Positions 1-7,476 of a stretch of 64,000 nucleotides of DNA are shown piece after piece (position 1 is the first letter of the stretch; the number at the start of each line of letters is the position of its first letter). Origin of the DNA: Streptomyces bambusae (GTDB lineage Bacteria > Actinomycetota > Actinomycetes > Streptomycetales > Streptomycetaceae); NCBI RefSeq assembly GCF_020532645.1, contig NZ_JAJAUZ010000023.1, positions 51,228 to 115,227 on the forward strand. Reading direction: 5' to 3'. Position numbers and translations under genes: made by a program. The notes under the pieces were generated by a model. That model was not told the DNA's origin. It did not search any database and saw nothing but the letters and a program-made list of their open reading frames with translations.

Positions 1-640
1 CGACCCGGAACTCGGCCTCGCCCACGGCGATCCGCCGCCACCGGTCCTCGGCCCACGCCCCGGCCCCGGCCACGACCACATTGGGCCGGAACCGGTTCAT
101 CGGCAGCGGCCCCTCGGCGGCGTGCTCGCCGCTCGCGATCAGCGCGTTCAGGGCGTCCAGGGAAGCCTGGGTCGCGACCATCACCGGGTAGCCGTCGGCC
201 AGGCTCACCGTCTCGCCGGGCAGCGCGTACTCCGGGTCGACCGGCCGCCGGTGCTCCGGCGCGTCGAGGTGGACCAGCCGTACCGGGAGGCCCAGGTACG
301 CGCTGAACCAGTCGTGCGCGGTCCCGTCCGCGAGGACGGCCTCGACCTTCTTCCCGAAGAGGGTCACCGCGACCGTCCCGTCCGCCCGGGGCACGGCCAC
401 GGTCAGCGGCGCGAGCCCCGGTGCGGTCAGTGCCACTCCGCCGCCCCCCAGCGGCAGAGCGGAGGCCAACGCCAGCCGGGGCTGTTCGCGTTGGGTGAGG
501 ACCGCGCCGTCAGGCGCGATCAGCGCCCACCTGCGGTCCCCGGACAGACCCCAGGGCTCCACGACCGCCTCCCGGGGGGCCGTGCCTCCCAGGGACTTGA
601 CGGGATGGACGTGGAGCGCCTGGACATGCATGTTCACCAT
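1..640 (-). CDS. MOSC-domain protein, 3' end cut by the window edge
   Basis: About 213 N-terminal residues are visible; the C-terminus lies outside the window. The N-terminal beta-barrel domain of MOSC proteins is recognisable from VHPVKSLGG near residue 13, then GLSGDRRWALI and LTQREQPRLAL. The MNRFRPNVVV segment close to the edge matches the start of the MOSC core. The family (YcbX and MOCOS relatives) is linked to molybdenum-cofactor sulfur transfer and N-hydroxylated compound reduction; the visible part does not show the catalytic Cys, so activity cannot be judged. I chose the ATG at 640; an in-frame ATG at 631 is equally possible because neither has a clear ribosome binding site. A molybdate uptake operon occurs at 29.4-32.3 kb, but that is too far away to argue functional linkage. 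Confidence 0.85.
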   Translation of the reverse strand, partial: MVNMHVQALHVHPVKSLGGTAPREAVVEPWGLSGDRRWALIAPDGAVLTQREQPRLALASALPLGGGGVALTAPGLAPLTVAVPRADGTVAVTLFGKKVEAVLADGTAHDWFSAYLGLPVRLVHLDAPEHRRPVDPEYALPGETVSLADGYPVMVATQASLDALNALIASGEHAAEGPLPMNRFRPNVVVAGAGAWAEDRWRRIAVGEAEFRV

Positions 641-707
641 GAGGGCATCGTGCCAGCCGGAACGGGCGGCTCGGCAGCCCCGTCTTCGACCTGCGACCCG
701 CGGACGG

Positions 708-1202
708 TCAGTATCCGCGCCCCTGGTACTGCCGGCTGTACGGGTCCTCGTACGGGGCCTGCGCCGGGACCGGCGCCTGCATCGGACGCGGCGCGGCCGG
801 GCGCATCGCCTCGTACCCGGTGGTCGCCACCGGCCGCATCGGCTGCGGGGCGGCGTACCCGCGGGCCGCGGCCTGCTGCGGGACGTACGGGGCCGGCGCG
901 TGCTGCAGCGGCACCGGCTGGGCGGCGGCCATCTGCTGCTGGTACGGGTACCCGTACGCCGGGGTGTGCTGCTGCTGGCCCTGGTACGCCGGGACCGGCG
1001 CCGACGGGAGCGCGGGCAGCGCCGACGGCAGGGCCGGCAGGTGGCTGCTGCTGCTCAGCGCCGGATCGTAGGCGGCGGGGACGCGGATCGGGGCGATCTG
1101 CGGGGTGCCACGCTCGGCCACGAGGGAGTCGTAGATGGGGGTGTCCGGGAAGGACGGCGCGGAGTAGTAACCGCCGCCGTAAGAGGCGCGGGGGGAGGTC
1201 AT
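708..1202 (-). CDS. DUF6643 family protein
   Basis: This 164-residue protein has the conserved N-terminus YGGGYYSAPSFPDTPIYDSLVAERGTPQIAPIRVP, which I recognise (split here: YGGGYYSAPSFP then DTPIYDSLVAERG) as the Streptomyces DUF6643 signature. The rest is low-complexity, rich in Pro, Ala, Gln and Tyr, with YGYPYQQQ-like stretches. No signal peptide, membrane helix or catalytic motif is visible. The function is unknown. It is a single gene between the MOSC gene downstream and an HpnB-type glycosyltransferase upstream, all on the minus strand; the 184-bp gap upstream suggests its own promoter. Confidence 0.8.
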   Translation of the reverse strand: MTSPRASYGGGYYSAPSFPDTPIYDSLVAERGTPQIAPIRVPAAYDPALSSSSHLPALPSALPALPSAPVPAYQGQQQHTPAYGYPYQQQMAAAQPVPLQHAPAPYVPQQAAARGYAAPQPMRPVATTGYEAMRPAAPRPMQAPVPAQAPYEDPYSRQYQGRGY

Positions 1203-1386
1203 GCGACATAAGTTAAGCCCACGGGTCCACCGGGTCTATAGCGAGGTTGCCCCGGGCCCGTGCCGACGGCCTTCTCCCCAGGTCAGAGCCGCCTTGCCAG
1301 GCGGTGTACACGCGTACGTTTCGTCACTTGCGCCCCTTTCTGCGCCGACTCGTACCGGCGGTAAGGCAAAGTTTTCTGACGCACTG

Positions 1387-2616
1387 TCACGCCTCGCCGT
1401 GCCCTGTCTCCGGCGCTGGTCGGACGTCCGGAGGGCCCACCGGCCCGCCGGGGCGGCGGCTGTACGTGCGCCCCTTCCAGGCGGCGCCCCGGCCGCGGTG
1501 GTGCTGCACCGCCGAATCCACCGTCATCAGCAGGTACAGGAACGCGGTCAGCGGCAGCAGCGGGGCGAGCCAGGAGGGCTGCCGGTAGTAGCGGAGCATC
1601 GGCAGGTACGTGCCCGCCATCACCAGCCAGGCCAGGCCGCCGGCCCAGGCGGTGGCCGGCCGCCCCGCCGCCAGGCCCAGCAGGGCGGCGGCCGGCGGCA
1701 CCAGGTAGACCAGCACCAGCCCGGCCACCGTGCCCGCCAGCAGCAGCGGACTGTGCCGGAGCTGGGTGTAGGCGCTGCGCGAGACCATCCGCCACAGCTC
1801 CCCGAGCCCCGGGTACGGGCGGACGCTGTCGACCCGGTCCGCGAGGCCCAGCCAGATCCGGCCGCCGGAGCGCTGCACGGCCCGCGCGAGCGAGACGTCG
1901 TCGATGACGGCGTCCCGGATGCACTCCGGCACCCCGGCCTTCGCGGCCGCCGAGGTGCGCAGCAGGACGCAGCCGCCGGCGGCCGCGGCGGTACGGGAGC
2001 CGGGGCGGTTGATCCGGCGGAACGGGTAGAGCTGGGCGAAGAAGTAGACGAACGCGGGCACGACGAGGCGCTCCCATCCGGTGACCACCCGCAGCCGGGC
2101 CATCTGGGAGACCAGGTCCAGGTCCTGCGTGCAGGCGGCGGCCGTCAAGTGGCGCAGGCTGTCCGGTTCGTGAGCGATGTCCGCGTCGGTGAGCAGCAGG
2201 AAGCCCGGCTCGCGCGGGCCGGCGGTGCGGGCGTGGGCGATGCCGTGGCGCAGCGCCCACAGCTTGCCCGTCCAGCCCGGCTCGGGATCGCCCGGCGAGG
2301 TCACGGTGAGCGGCAGACCGCCGTGCCGGCGGGCGAGCGCGTGCGCGAGGGCGGCCGTGCCGTCCGTGCTGCCGTCGTCGACGAGGACGATCGTGGCCTC
2401 GCCCGGATAGTCCTGGGCGAGCAGGGACGGGAGGCTGTCGGGCAGGACGGCGGCCTCGTCACGGGCCGGGACCACGATGGCGACGTCGGGCCAGTGGCGG
2501 GGACCGGCCGCGTGCCGGGGCAGCCGGACGTCCGTCCGCCAGAAGAAGCCGTGCCCGAGCAGGAGCCACAGCCAGGCGGCGAGGGAGAGGGCCGCGGTCA
2601 TCGTGACGAAGCGCAT
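1387..2616 (-). CDS. HpnB-like family 2 glycosyltransferase, membrane-bound
   Basis: The 409-residue protein has one N-terminal membrane segment (about residues 4-20), a GT-A domain beginning VAIVVPARDEAAVLP, nucleotide-sugar motifs VDDGSTDGT and a DxD-like LTDADIAHEPDSL, then about three C-terminal membrane segments (about 280-365) and a WKGRTY motif near the end. This is the layout of HpnB-type glycosyltransferases that accompany hopanoid genes, and of related processive GT2 enzymes. No hopanoid synthesis genes lie in the window, so the acceptor is unknown. It is divergent from the racemase-like gene at 2861. The GT2 assignment is firm; the HpnB subgroup is likely. Confidence 0.85.
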   Translation of the reverse strand: MRFVTMTAALSLAAWLWLLLGHGFFWRTDVRLPRHAAGPRHWPDVAIVVPARDEAAVLPDSLPSLLAQDYPGEATIVLVDDGSTDGTAALAHALARRHGGLPLTVTSPGDPEPGWTGKLWALRHGIAHARTAGPREPGFLLLTDADIAHEPDSLRHLTAAACTQDLDLVSQMARLRVVTGWERLVVPAFVYFFAQLYPFRRINRPGSRTAAAAGGCVLLRTSAAAKAGVPECIRDAVIDDVSLARAVQRSGGRIWLGLADRVDSVRPYPGLGELWRMVSRSAYTQLRHSPLLLAGTVAGLVLVYLVPPAAALLGLAAGRPATAWAGGLAWLVMAGTYLPMLRYYRQPSWLAPLLPLTAFLYLLMTVDSAVQHHRGRGAAWKGRTYSRRPGGPVGPPDVRPAPETGHGEA

Positions 2617-2860
2617 CTTCGGCAGTGTGCCGGATTCGGGGGCGGGGGTGCCGAACGGCGCGGGCGTGTTCTGCGTTGCGGCCCACGGGGCTCCGCCCCG
2701 GACCCCGGTCCTCAGTCGCCGTACGGGCTCGACTGTGCCCCCGGTCCTCGGTTTCCCCCGGCCTCAGGGGGGCTGGGAGGTGCCCCCGGGCCGGAGCTGA
2801 ATGTGCCCGCAGCCCCCGTTGCGGCCCGGCCGGGGAGGGGGCGTCGATTAAAGTGACCGG

Positions 2861-3652
2861 GTGAAGATCGCGCTCATGGACTCGGGAATCGGGCTGCTGG
2901 CGGCCGCCGCCGCGGTGCGCCGGCTGCGGCCGGACGCCGACATCGTGCTCTCGTCCGACCCCGACGGGATGCCCTGGGGACCCCGTACCCCCGAGGACCT
3001 GACCGGACGCGCCCTCGACGTCGCGCGGGCCGCCGCCGGAGCGCTGCCGGACGCCCTGATCGTCGCCTGCAACACCGCCTCCGTGCACAGCCTGCCCGCG
3101 CTGCGGGCGGAGCTGGAGCCCGGCATCCCGGTCATCGGCACCGTCCCCGCGATCAAGCCCGCCGCCGCACGCGGCGGCAAGGTGGCGATCTGGGCGACCC
3201 CGGCCACCACCGGGAGCCCGTACCAGCGCGGGCTGATCCGCGAGTTCGCCGCCGGCGCGGAGGTCACCGAGGTGCCGTGCCCCGGGCTCGCCGACGCCGT
3301 GCAGTGGGCCGACGAGGACGCCGTACGCCGGACCGTCGCCGCCGCGGCGGCGCTGACCCCGCCCGACGTGACCGACCTCGTCCTCGGGTGCACGCACTAC
3401 GAGCTGGTGGTCGAACCGATCGAGGCCGCGCTCCGGCTCCGTACCGGCGGCGCCCTCCCCGTCTTCCACGGGTCCGCGGACGCGGTGGCCGCGCAGGCCC
3501 TGCGCCGGGTGGGCGTGCCCGCCGCACCCGGGGCCGCCGCGACCGGCGGGCTGACGGTGCTGCTCAGCGGCCGGACCGGGGAGCTGCCCGCGGAGGCCCT
3601 GACGTACGAGGCGGGCCGGCTGCTGGCGGGGGCCGCGCCGGTGCGAGGCTGA
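2861..3652 (+). CDS. Glutamate/aspartate racemase family protein
   Basis: A 263-residue protein related to glutamate racemase (MurI), which makes D-Glu for peptidoglycan. It has the DSG motif at residues 7-9, the first catalytic Cys in VACNTAS (C70), and the second in LGCTHYELV (C177, followed by H179). The usual PYG substrate motif appears as MPWG near residue 39. All catalytic residues expected of a two-base cofactor-independent racemase are present. Starts with GTG at 2861; a purine-rich GGGGAGGGGG lies somewhat far upstream. It lacks the neighbours usually seen next to the housekeeping murI, so it may be a second paralogue with a different role. The family is certain; the substrate is not. 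Confidence 0.82.
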   Translation: MKIALMDSGIGLLAAAAAVRRLRPDADIVLSSDPDGMPWGPRTPEDLTGRALDVARAAAGALPDALIVACNTASVHSLPALRAELEPGIPVIGTVPAIKPAAARGGKVAIWATPATTGSPYQRGLIREFAAGAEVTEVPCPGLADAVQWADEDAVRRTVAAAAALTPPDVTDLVLGCTHYELVVEPIEAALRLRTGGALPVFHGSADAVAAQALRRVGVPAAPGAAATGGLTVLLSGRTGELPAEALTYEAGRLLAGAAPVRG

Positions 3653-3732
3653 CGCGCTCCCTGCGCAGCAACGTTCCTCCGGGCGGCCCACGTGCGGTGC
3701 CGGCCGGTGGCGGGCTGAGTACGCTGCCTGCC

Positions 3733-4266
3733 ATGGAGCATCCCCGCGGCACCTCAGCCGCGCTCTGGACGGGGCGGGCCACCAATCGCGCGCAGTGGCT
3801 GCTCGCCGCCGGCGGTGCGGCCTTCATGGCGCTGGGCATCGCGCTGGCCGTCGGATCCGCGTGGACCACGGGGCTCGTGGCGCCGGCCATGTCCGTGGTC
3901 GGCTGCGTGGCCGCCGGGCTGCTCGTGCTGTACGGCACGCTGGCGTTCGTCCACGTCGCCGTCACCGTCGACGACGAGGTGATGGAAGTCCGGTGCGGGC
4001 ACATCGGGGTGCCGCGGCGGCGGATCCGGCTCAGCGAGGTGGCGGCGGCGTCGTTCGAACCGGCGGTGACGCCCCGGCAGTGGGGCGGGTGGGGGTACCG
4101 GTGGCGGCCGGAGATGGGGACGGCGGTCGTGGTGCGGCGGGGGGAAGGGGTGGTGCTGCGGATGGGGGACGGGCGGCTGTTCACCGTGACGGTGGACGAC
4201 GCGGAGGCTGCCGTGCGGGTCATCCAGGCCCGGCTCCTGGCCCTGGCCCCACCGGGCCGCGCCTGA
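3733..4266 (+). CDS. Two-helix membrane protein with PH-like cytoplasmic domain
   Basis: 177 residues from the ATG at 3733. Two hydrophobic helices occupy about residues 20-42 and 48-71; the remainder (about 75-177) alternates short beta-like segments (VAVTVDDEVMEVRCG, TAVVVRRGEGVVLRMGDGRLFTVTV) and ends in an amphipathic helix. This is the pattern of small bacterial-PH-like membrane proteins common in Streptomyces. No catalytic motif is visible and the function is unknown. It sits 80 bp after the racemase-like gene and 64 bp before lnt, on the same strand, so the three could share a transcript. Confidence 0.72.
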   Translation: MEHPRGTSAALWTGRATNRAQWLLAAGGAAFMALGIALAVGSAWTTGLVAPAMSVVGCVAAGLLVLYGTLAFVHVAVTVDDEVMEVRCGHIGVPRRRIRLSEVAAASFEPAVTPRQWGGWGYRWRPEMGTAVVVRRGEGVVLRMGDGRLFTVTVDDAEAAVRVIQARLLALAPPGRA

Positions 4267-4330
4267 TCCTGCGGGGCCGGGACGGTACCGGCCCCGTCGG
4301 GCGCACAGGGCCGCGTCGTACACTCCGGCA

Positions 4331-5950
4331 ATGAGCAGCAGCGCGACACGGATCGCCGAGGACACACAGGCCCCCGCAGCGCCGGGCCGGCGCCGGCGAG
4401 GGGCGGCGACCGGCCGCGCCGGACTGGCCGCCGCGGCCGGAGTGCTGCTGTACCTCAGCTTCCCGCCCCGCCCCCTGTGGTGGCTCGCCGTACCGGCCTT
4501 CGCCCTGCTCGGACACGTGCTGTACGGCCGGCGGCCGCGCGCCGCGTTCGGGCTCGGACTGCTCGCCGGGCTGGGCTTCCTGCTGCCGCTGCTCGTCTGG
4601 ACCGGCGAAGAGGTCGGCCCGGTGCCGTGGCTCGCGCTGACCCTCGTCGAGGCCCTGTTCGTCGCCGCCGGCGGCGTCGGCATCGCCCTCGTCACCCGGC
4701 TCCCGCTGTGGCCGGTGTGGGCCGCGGCCGTCTGGGTGGCCGCCGAGGGCGTGCGCGCCCGCTGGCCCTTCGGCGGCTTCTCCTGGGGCAAGATCGCCTT
4801 CGGCCAGGCCGACGGCGTCTTCATCCCGCTCGCCGCCGCCGGCGGCACCCCCCTCGTCGGCTTCGCCGTCGCCCTCTGCGGCTTCGGCCTGTACGCCGTC
4901 CTGCGCACCCTCCGCACCGCCCGGCCCGGCGCAGCCGCCGCCCCCCTCCGGCCCGCCGCCACCGCGGCCGCCGCCCTCGCCGTCCTGGTCCCGGTCGCCG
5001 GCGCCCTCGCCGCCCGCCCGCTCCTCCACTCCGGCGCCGAGGACGGCACCGCCACCGCCGCCGTCATCCAGGGCAACGTGCCCCGTGCCGGCTTCGACTT
5101 CAACGCCCAGCGCCGCGCCGTCCTCGACAACCACGCCCGCCGCACCGAGCAGCTCGCCGACGACGTCAAGGCCGGCCGGGTGCCCCGCCCCGACTTCGTG
5201 GTCTGGCCGGAGAACTCCTCCGACCTCGACCCGTACACCAGCCCCGACGCGTACGAGGTCATCGACCGCGCCGTGAAGGCGATCGGCGTGCCCGTCTCCA
5301 TCGGTGCCGTGCTCGCCCCGCAGACCGGGCCGCTGCGCAACACCCAGATCCTGTGGGACCCGGTCAAGGGCCCCACCGCGACCTACGACAAGCGGCAGAT
5401 CCAGCCCTTCGGCGAGTACATCCCGATGCGCTCCGTCGCCCGCATGTTCAGCTCCGACGTGGACCGGGTCCGCCGCGACTTCGGCCCCGGCGACAAGCCG
5501 GGCGTCTTCGACATGGCCGGCACCGGCGTGGGCCTGGTGACCTGCTACGAGGCCGCGTTCGACGGCCGGGTCCGGGACACCGTCCGGGCCGGCGCCCAGG
5601 TCATCTCCGTGCCCAGCAACAACGCGACCTTCGGCCGCAGCCAGATGACGTACCAGCAGCTGGCCATGGACCGGGTGCGCGCCGTCGAGCACAGCCGCAC
5701 CGTGCTCGTCCCCGTCACCAGCGGCGTCAGCGCCGTCATCCGGCCCGACGGCACCGTCGTCCGGCAGACCGCGATGTTCGAGCCCGCGGCCCTCGTCGAG
5801 CAGGTCCCGCTGCGCTCCTCCCTGACGCCCGCCACCCGGCTCGGCGCCCTCCCCGAGTACATGCTGTTCGTCCTCGCCGCCGCCCCGCTCGGCTGGGTCC
5901 TCTACGGCGCGGCCCGCGCCCGGCGCCGGATGGCTCCCGAGGCCCCTTAG
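4331..5950 (+). CDS. lnt: Apolipoprotein N-acyltransferase
   Basis: 539 residues. The first 230 hold about seven membrane segments; residues 240-500 form an extracytoplasmic carbon-nitrogen hydrolase domain. The nitrilase-type triad is intact: Glu in WPENSSD (E294), Lys in YDKRQIQPFGEY (K354) and Cys in LVTCYEAAF (C405). Lnt adds the third acyl chain to the N-terminal Cys of lipoproteins after Lgt and LspA have acted. The window encodes at least three lipoproteins (ModA and two in the 38-42 kb redox cassette). Many actinomycetes keep more than one Lnt, so this copy need not be the only one. The TAG stop codon lies inside the left end of the palindromic element at 5948-6124. Confidence 0.93.
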   Translation: MSSSATRIAEDTQAPAAPGRRRRGAATGRAGLAAAAGVLLYLSFPPRPLWWLAVPAFALLGHVLYGRRPRAAFGLGLLAGLGFLLPLLVWTGEEVGPVPWLALTLVEALFVAAGGVGIALVTRLPLWPVWAAAVWVAAEGVRARWPFGGFSWGKIAFGQADGVFIPLAAAGGTPLVGFAVALCGFGLYAVLRTLRTARPGAAAAPLRPAATAAAALAVLVPVAGALAARPLLHSGAEDGTATAAVIQGNVPRAGFDFNAQRRAVLDNHARRTEQLADDVKAGRVPRPDFVVWPENSSDLDPYTSPDAYEVIDRAVKAIGVPVSIGAVLAPQTGPLRNTQILWDPVKGPTATYDKRQIQPFGEYIPMRSVARMFSSDVDRVRRDFGPGDKPGVFDMAGTGVGLVTCYEAAFDGRVRDTVRAGAQVISVPSNNATFGRSQMTYQQLAMDRVRAVEHSRTVLVPVTSGVSAVIRPDGTVVRQTAMFEPAALVEQVPLRSSLTPATRLGALPEYMLFVLAAAPLGWVLYGAARARRRMAPEAP

Positions 5951-6124
5951 GGCCTGTCGTCAAACTCCCGTCTGCCCCGCGACGCCTGGCACGCACTCTC
6001 GCCGCACCGGGCGAAAGCCCGAGTACGTCCAGTACAAGGGCTCCCGCCCGGCACGCCGAGAGCACGCACCAGACGCCGCGGGGCCGCCCTCCGGGCGACG
6101 ACAGGAGTTTGACGACAGGCCCTA
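5948..6124. mobile_element. MITE-like palindromic element with perfect terminal inverted repeats
   Basis: The 19-bp end GGGCCTGTCGTCAAACTCC at 5950-5968 is repeated in exact reverse complement at 6104-6122, and both ends are flanked by TA (5948-5949 and 6123-6124). The interior is also an imperfect palindrome: GCACTCTCG near 5992 faces CGAGAGCACGC near 6057, and a small hairpin of the form AGCCC-n-GTAC / GTAC-n-GGGCT lies at the centre. The element has no coding capacity. Small size, perfect terminal repeats and a possible TA target duplication fit a miniature inverted-repeat transposable element mobilised by a transposase elsewhere in the genome. It would also form a strong hairpin RNA directly after lnt and could act as its terminator. 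Confidence 0.72.
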
Positions 6125-6134
6125 GGGTCGGGGC

Positions 6135-6611
6135 ATGGCCACCCCCGAGTTCATCCGCCGCATCCGCGCCACCGCCGGGCACCAGCTGCTCCTGCTGCCC
6201 GGCGTGACCGCCGTCGTCTTCGACGAGGACGGGCGGGTGCTGCTCGGCCGCCGCGCCGACACCGGCGGCTGGTCGGTCATCGGCGGCATCGCCGAGCCCG
6301 GCGAGCAGCCCGCGGAGACCGCCGTGCGCGAGGTGTACGAGGAGACCGCGGTGCGGTGCGTCGCCGAACGCGTCGTCCTCGTCCAGGCCCTGCATCCCGT
6401 CACCTACGCCAACGGCGACGAGTGCCAGTACATGGACATCACGTTCCGCTGCCGGGCCGTCGGCGGCACCGCGAAGGTCAACGACGACGAATCGCTCGAC
6501 GTCGCCTGGTTCGCCCCCGACGGGCTGCCGCCGCTGGAGCCCTTCGCCCTCGACCGGATCCGCCGGGCGTCCCAGGACGGTCCGGCCTGGTTCGAACCCG
6601 CCGGCATGTGA
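6135..6611 (+). CDS. Nudix hydrolase
   Basis: 158 residues with a complete Nudix box: G51-x5-E57-x7-R65-E66-V-x-E69-E70-T, inside IAEPGEQPAETAVREVYEET. The catalytic Glu residues that bind the metal are all present. Nudix enzymes hydrolyse nucleoside diphosphates linked to another group; the substrate cannot be told from sequence. The C-terminal half (ECQYMDITFRCR, VNDDESLDVAWFAPDGLPPL) is typical of the ADP-ribose/8-oxo-dGTP-like Nudix proteins of actinomycetes. The ATG at 6135 is only 11 bp after the palindromic element, so its promoter or 5' end must overlap or cross that element. Confidence 0.9.
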   Translation: MATPEFIRRIRATAGHQLLLLPGVTAVVFDEDGRVLLGRRADTGGWSVIGGIAEPGEQPAETAVREVYEETAVRCVAERVVLVQALHPVTYANGDECQYMDITFRCRAVGGTAKVNDDESLDVAWFAPDGLPPLEPFALDRIRRASQDGPAWFEPAGM

Positions 6612-6626
6612 GCCGGCCGGGCCGCG

Positions 6627-7397
6627 TCAGCCGCCCGAGACCGCGGCCTCCTCGTACAGCGCCCGGGCCGTGTCCCCGAGCACCGCGCTGTACGAGACCT
6701 CCGGGACCGTGCCGCCGCCCTCGTACCCGCCGAGCACGCCCGCGACCGCACCGGACGAGGTGAGCCACGGGCTCCCGCTGGTGCCGCCGCTCAGCTCCGT
6801 GCAGTCGATCTCGCGCTGCGTACTGCTCCACTTCTTCGTGGTGTTCGCGCAGATCAGCGGGGTCTCCCGGGCATTGGGGTAGCCGACGACCGTCACCGTC
6901 ACGTCGTCCGGCTGCGCGGTGGCCAGAGGGAAGGCGCCCAGCACGTCCTGGACCTGCCGGCCGTCCAGCGGGGCCACCGTCGCGAACGCGATGTCCGCGT
7001 CCGGGTCCTCGGCCGTCTGCCACGCCGGATCCACGTACGCACCGGTCACCCGCCAGACCCCGTACGGAGCCTCGCCGTCGCGGTAGCCGGGCACGAACAC
7101 CGTGTTCTGCACGTCGTCCAGGCAGTGCGCGGCGGTGGCGATCAGGTTCCGGTCGTCGCTGCGGACCACCGACGCCGTGCAGAAGTGCCCGCCGTCGAGG
7201 TCGCCCGCGAACAGGGCGCCCACCCGGTCGGTGACCCGGCTCGGCCGCGCTTCCGCGGTCACCCCGAGAGGCAGGGGAGCGGAGGCCGCGGGCTCACCCG
7301 TCGCCGCGACGAGCACGGCCAGGGCCGTCGTGGCGATCAGCATCCTGGGGGTTGCCCGGATGCCCGGTGCCGATCGGTAGGGCATGCGGTGGATCAT
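6627..7397 (-). CDS. Secreted trypsin-like serine protease
   Basis: 256 residues beginning with a long basic n-region and a hydrophobic stretch (about 19-32) ending in SASA, consistent with a signal peptide cleaved near residue 40. The chymotrypsin triad is present: His in TAAHC (H91), Asp in DPDADIAFA (D135) and Ser in GGTSGSPW (S207). Cysteines before H91 and around 183/199 could form the usual disulfides. The short length and sequence style match the single-domain secreted V8/trypsin-like proteases of Streptomyces. It converges on the Nudix gene with a 15-bp gap and no obvious terminator between them. Confidence 0.9.
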   Translation of the reverse strand: MIHRMPYRSAPGIRATPRMLIATTALAVLVAATGEPAASAPLPLGVTAEARPSRVTDRVGALFAGDLDGGHFCTASVVRSDDRNLIATAAHCLDDVQNTVFVPGYRDGEAPYGVWRVTGAYVDPAWQTAEDPDADIAFATVAPLDGRQVQDVLGAFPLATAQPDDVTVTVVGYPNARETPLICANTTKKWSSTQREIDCTELSGGTSGSPWLTSSGAVAGVLGGYEGGGTVPEVSYSAVLGDTARALYEEAAVSGG

Positions 7398-7476
7398 GCC
7401 CCGACGATGGGCCGCGCGGCTATGGCCCAGGCCCGGTTTTACCTGAGAATCAGCTGTGAATACCGGCGACGGAAGA

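Noticed and set aside
3754..5376. A 540-residue minus-strand frame opposite lnt
   Set aside because: Shadow of lnt, whose triad and membrane helices are intact.
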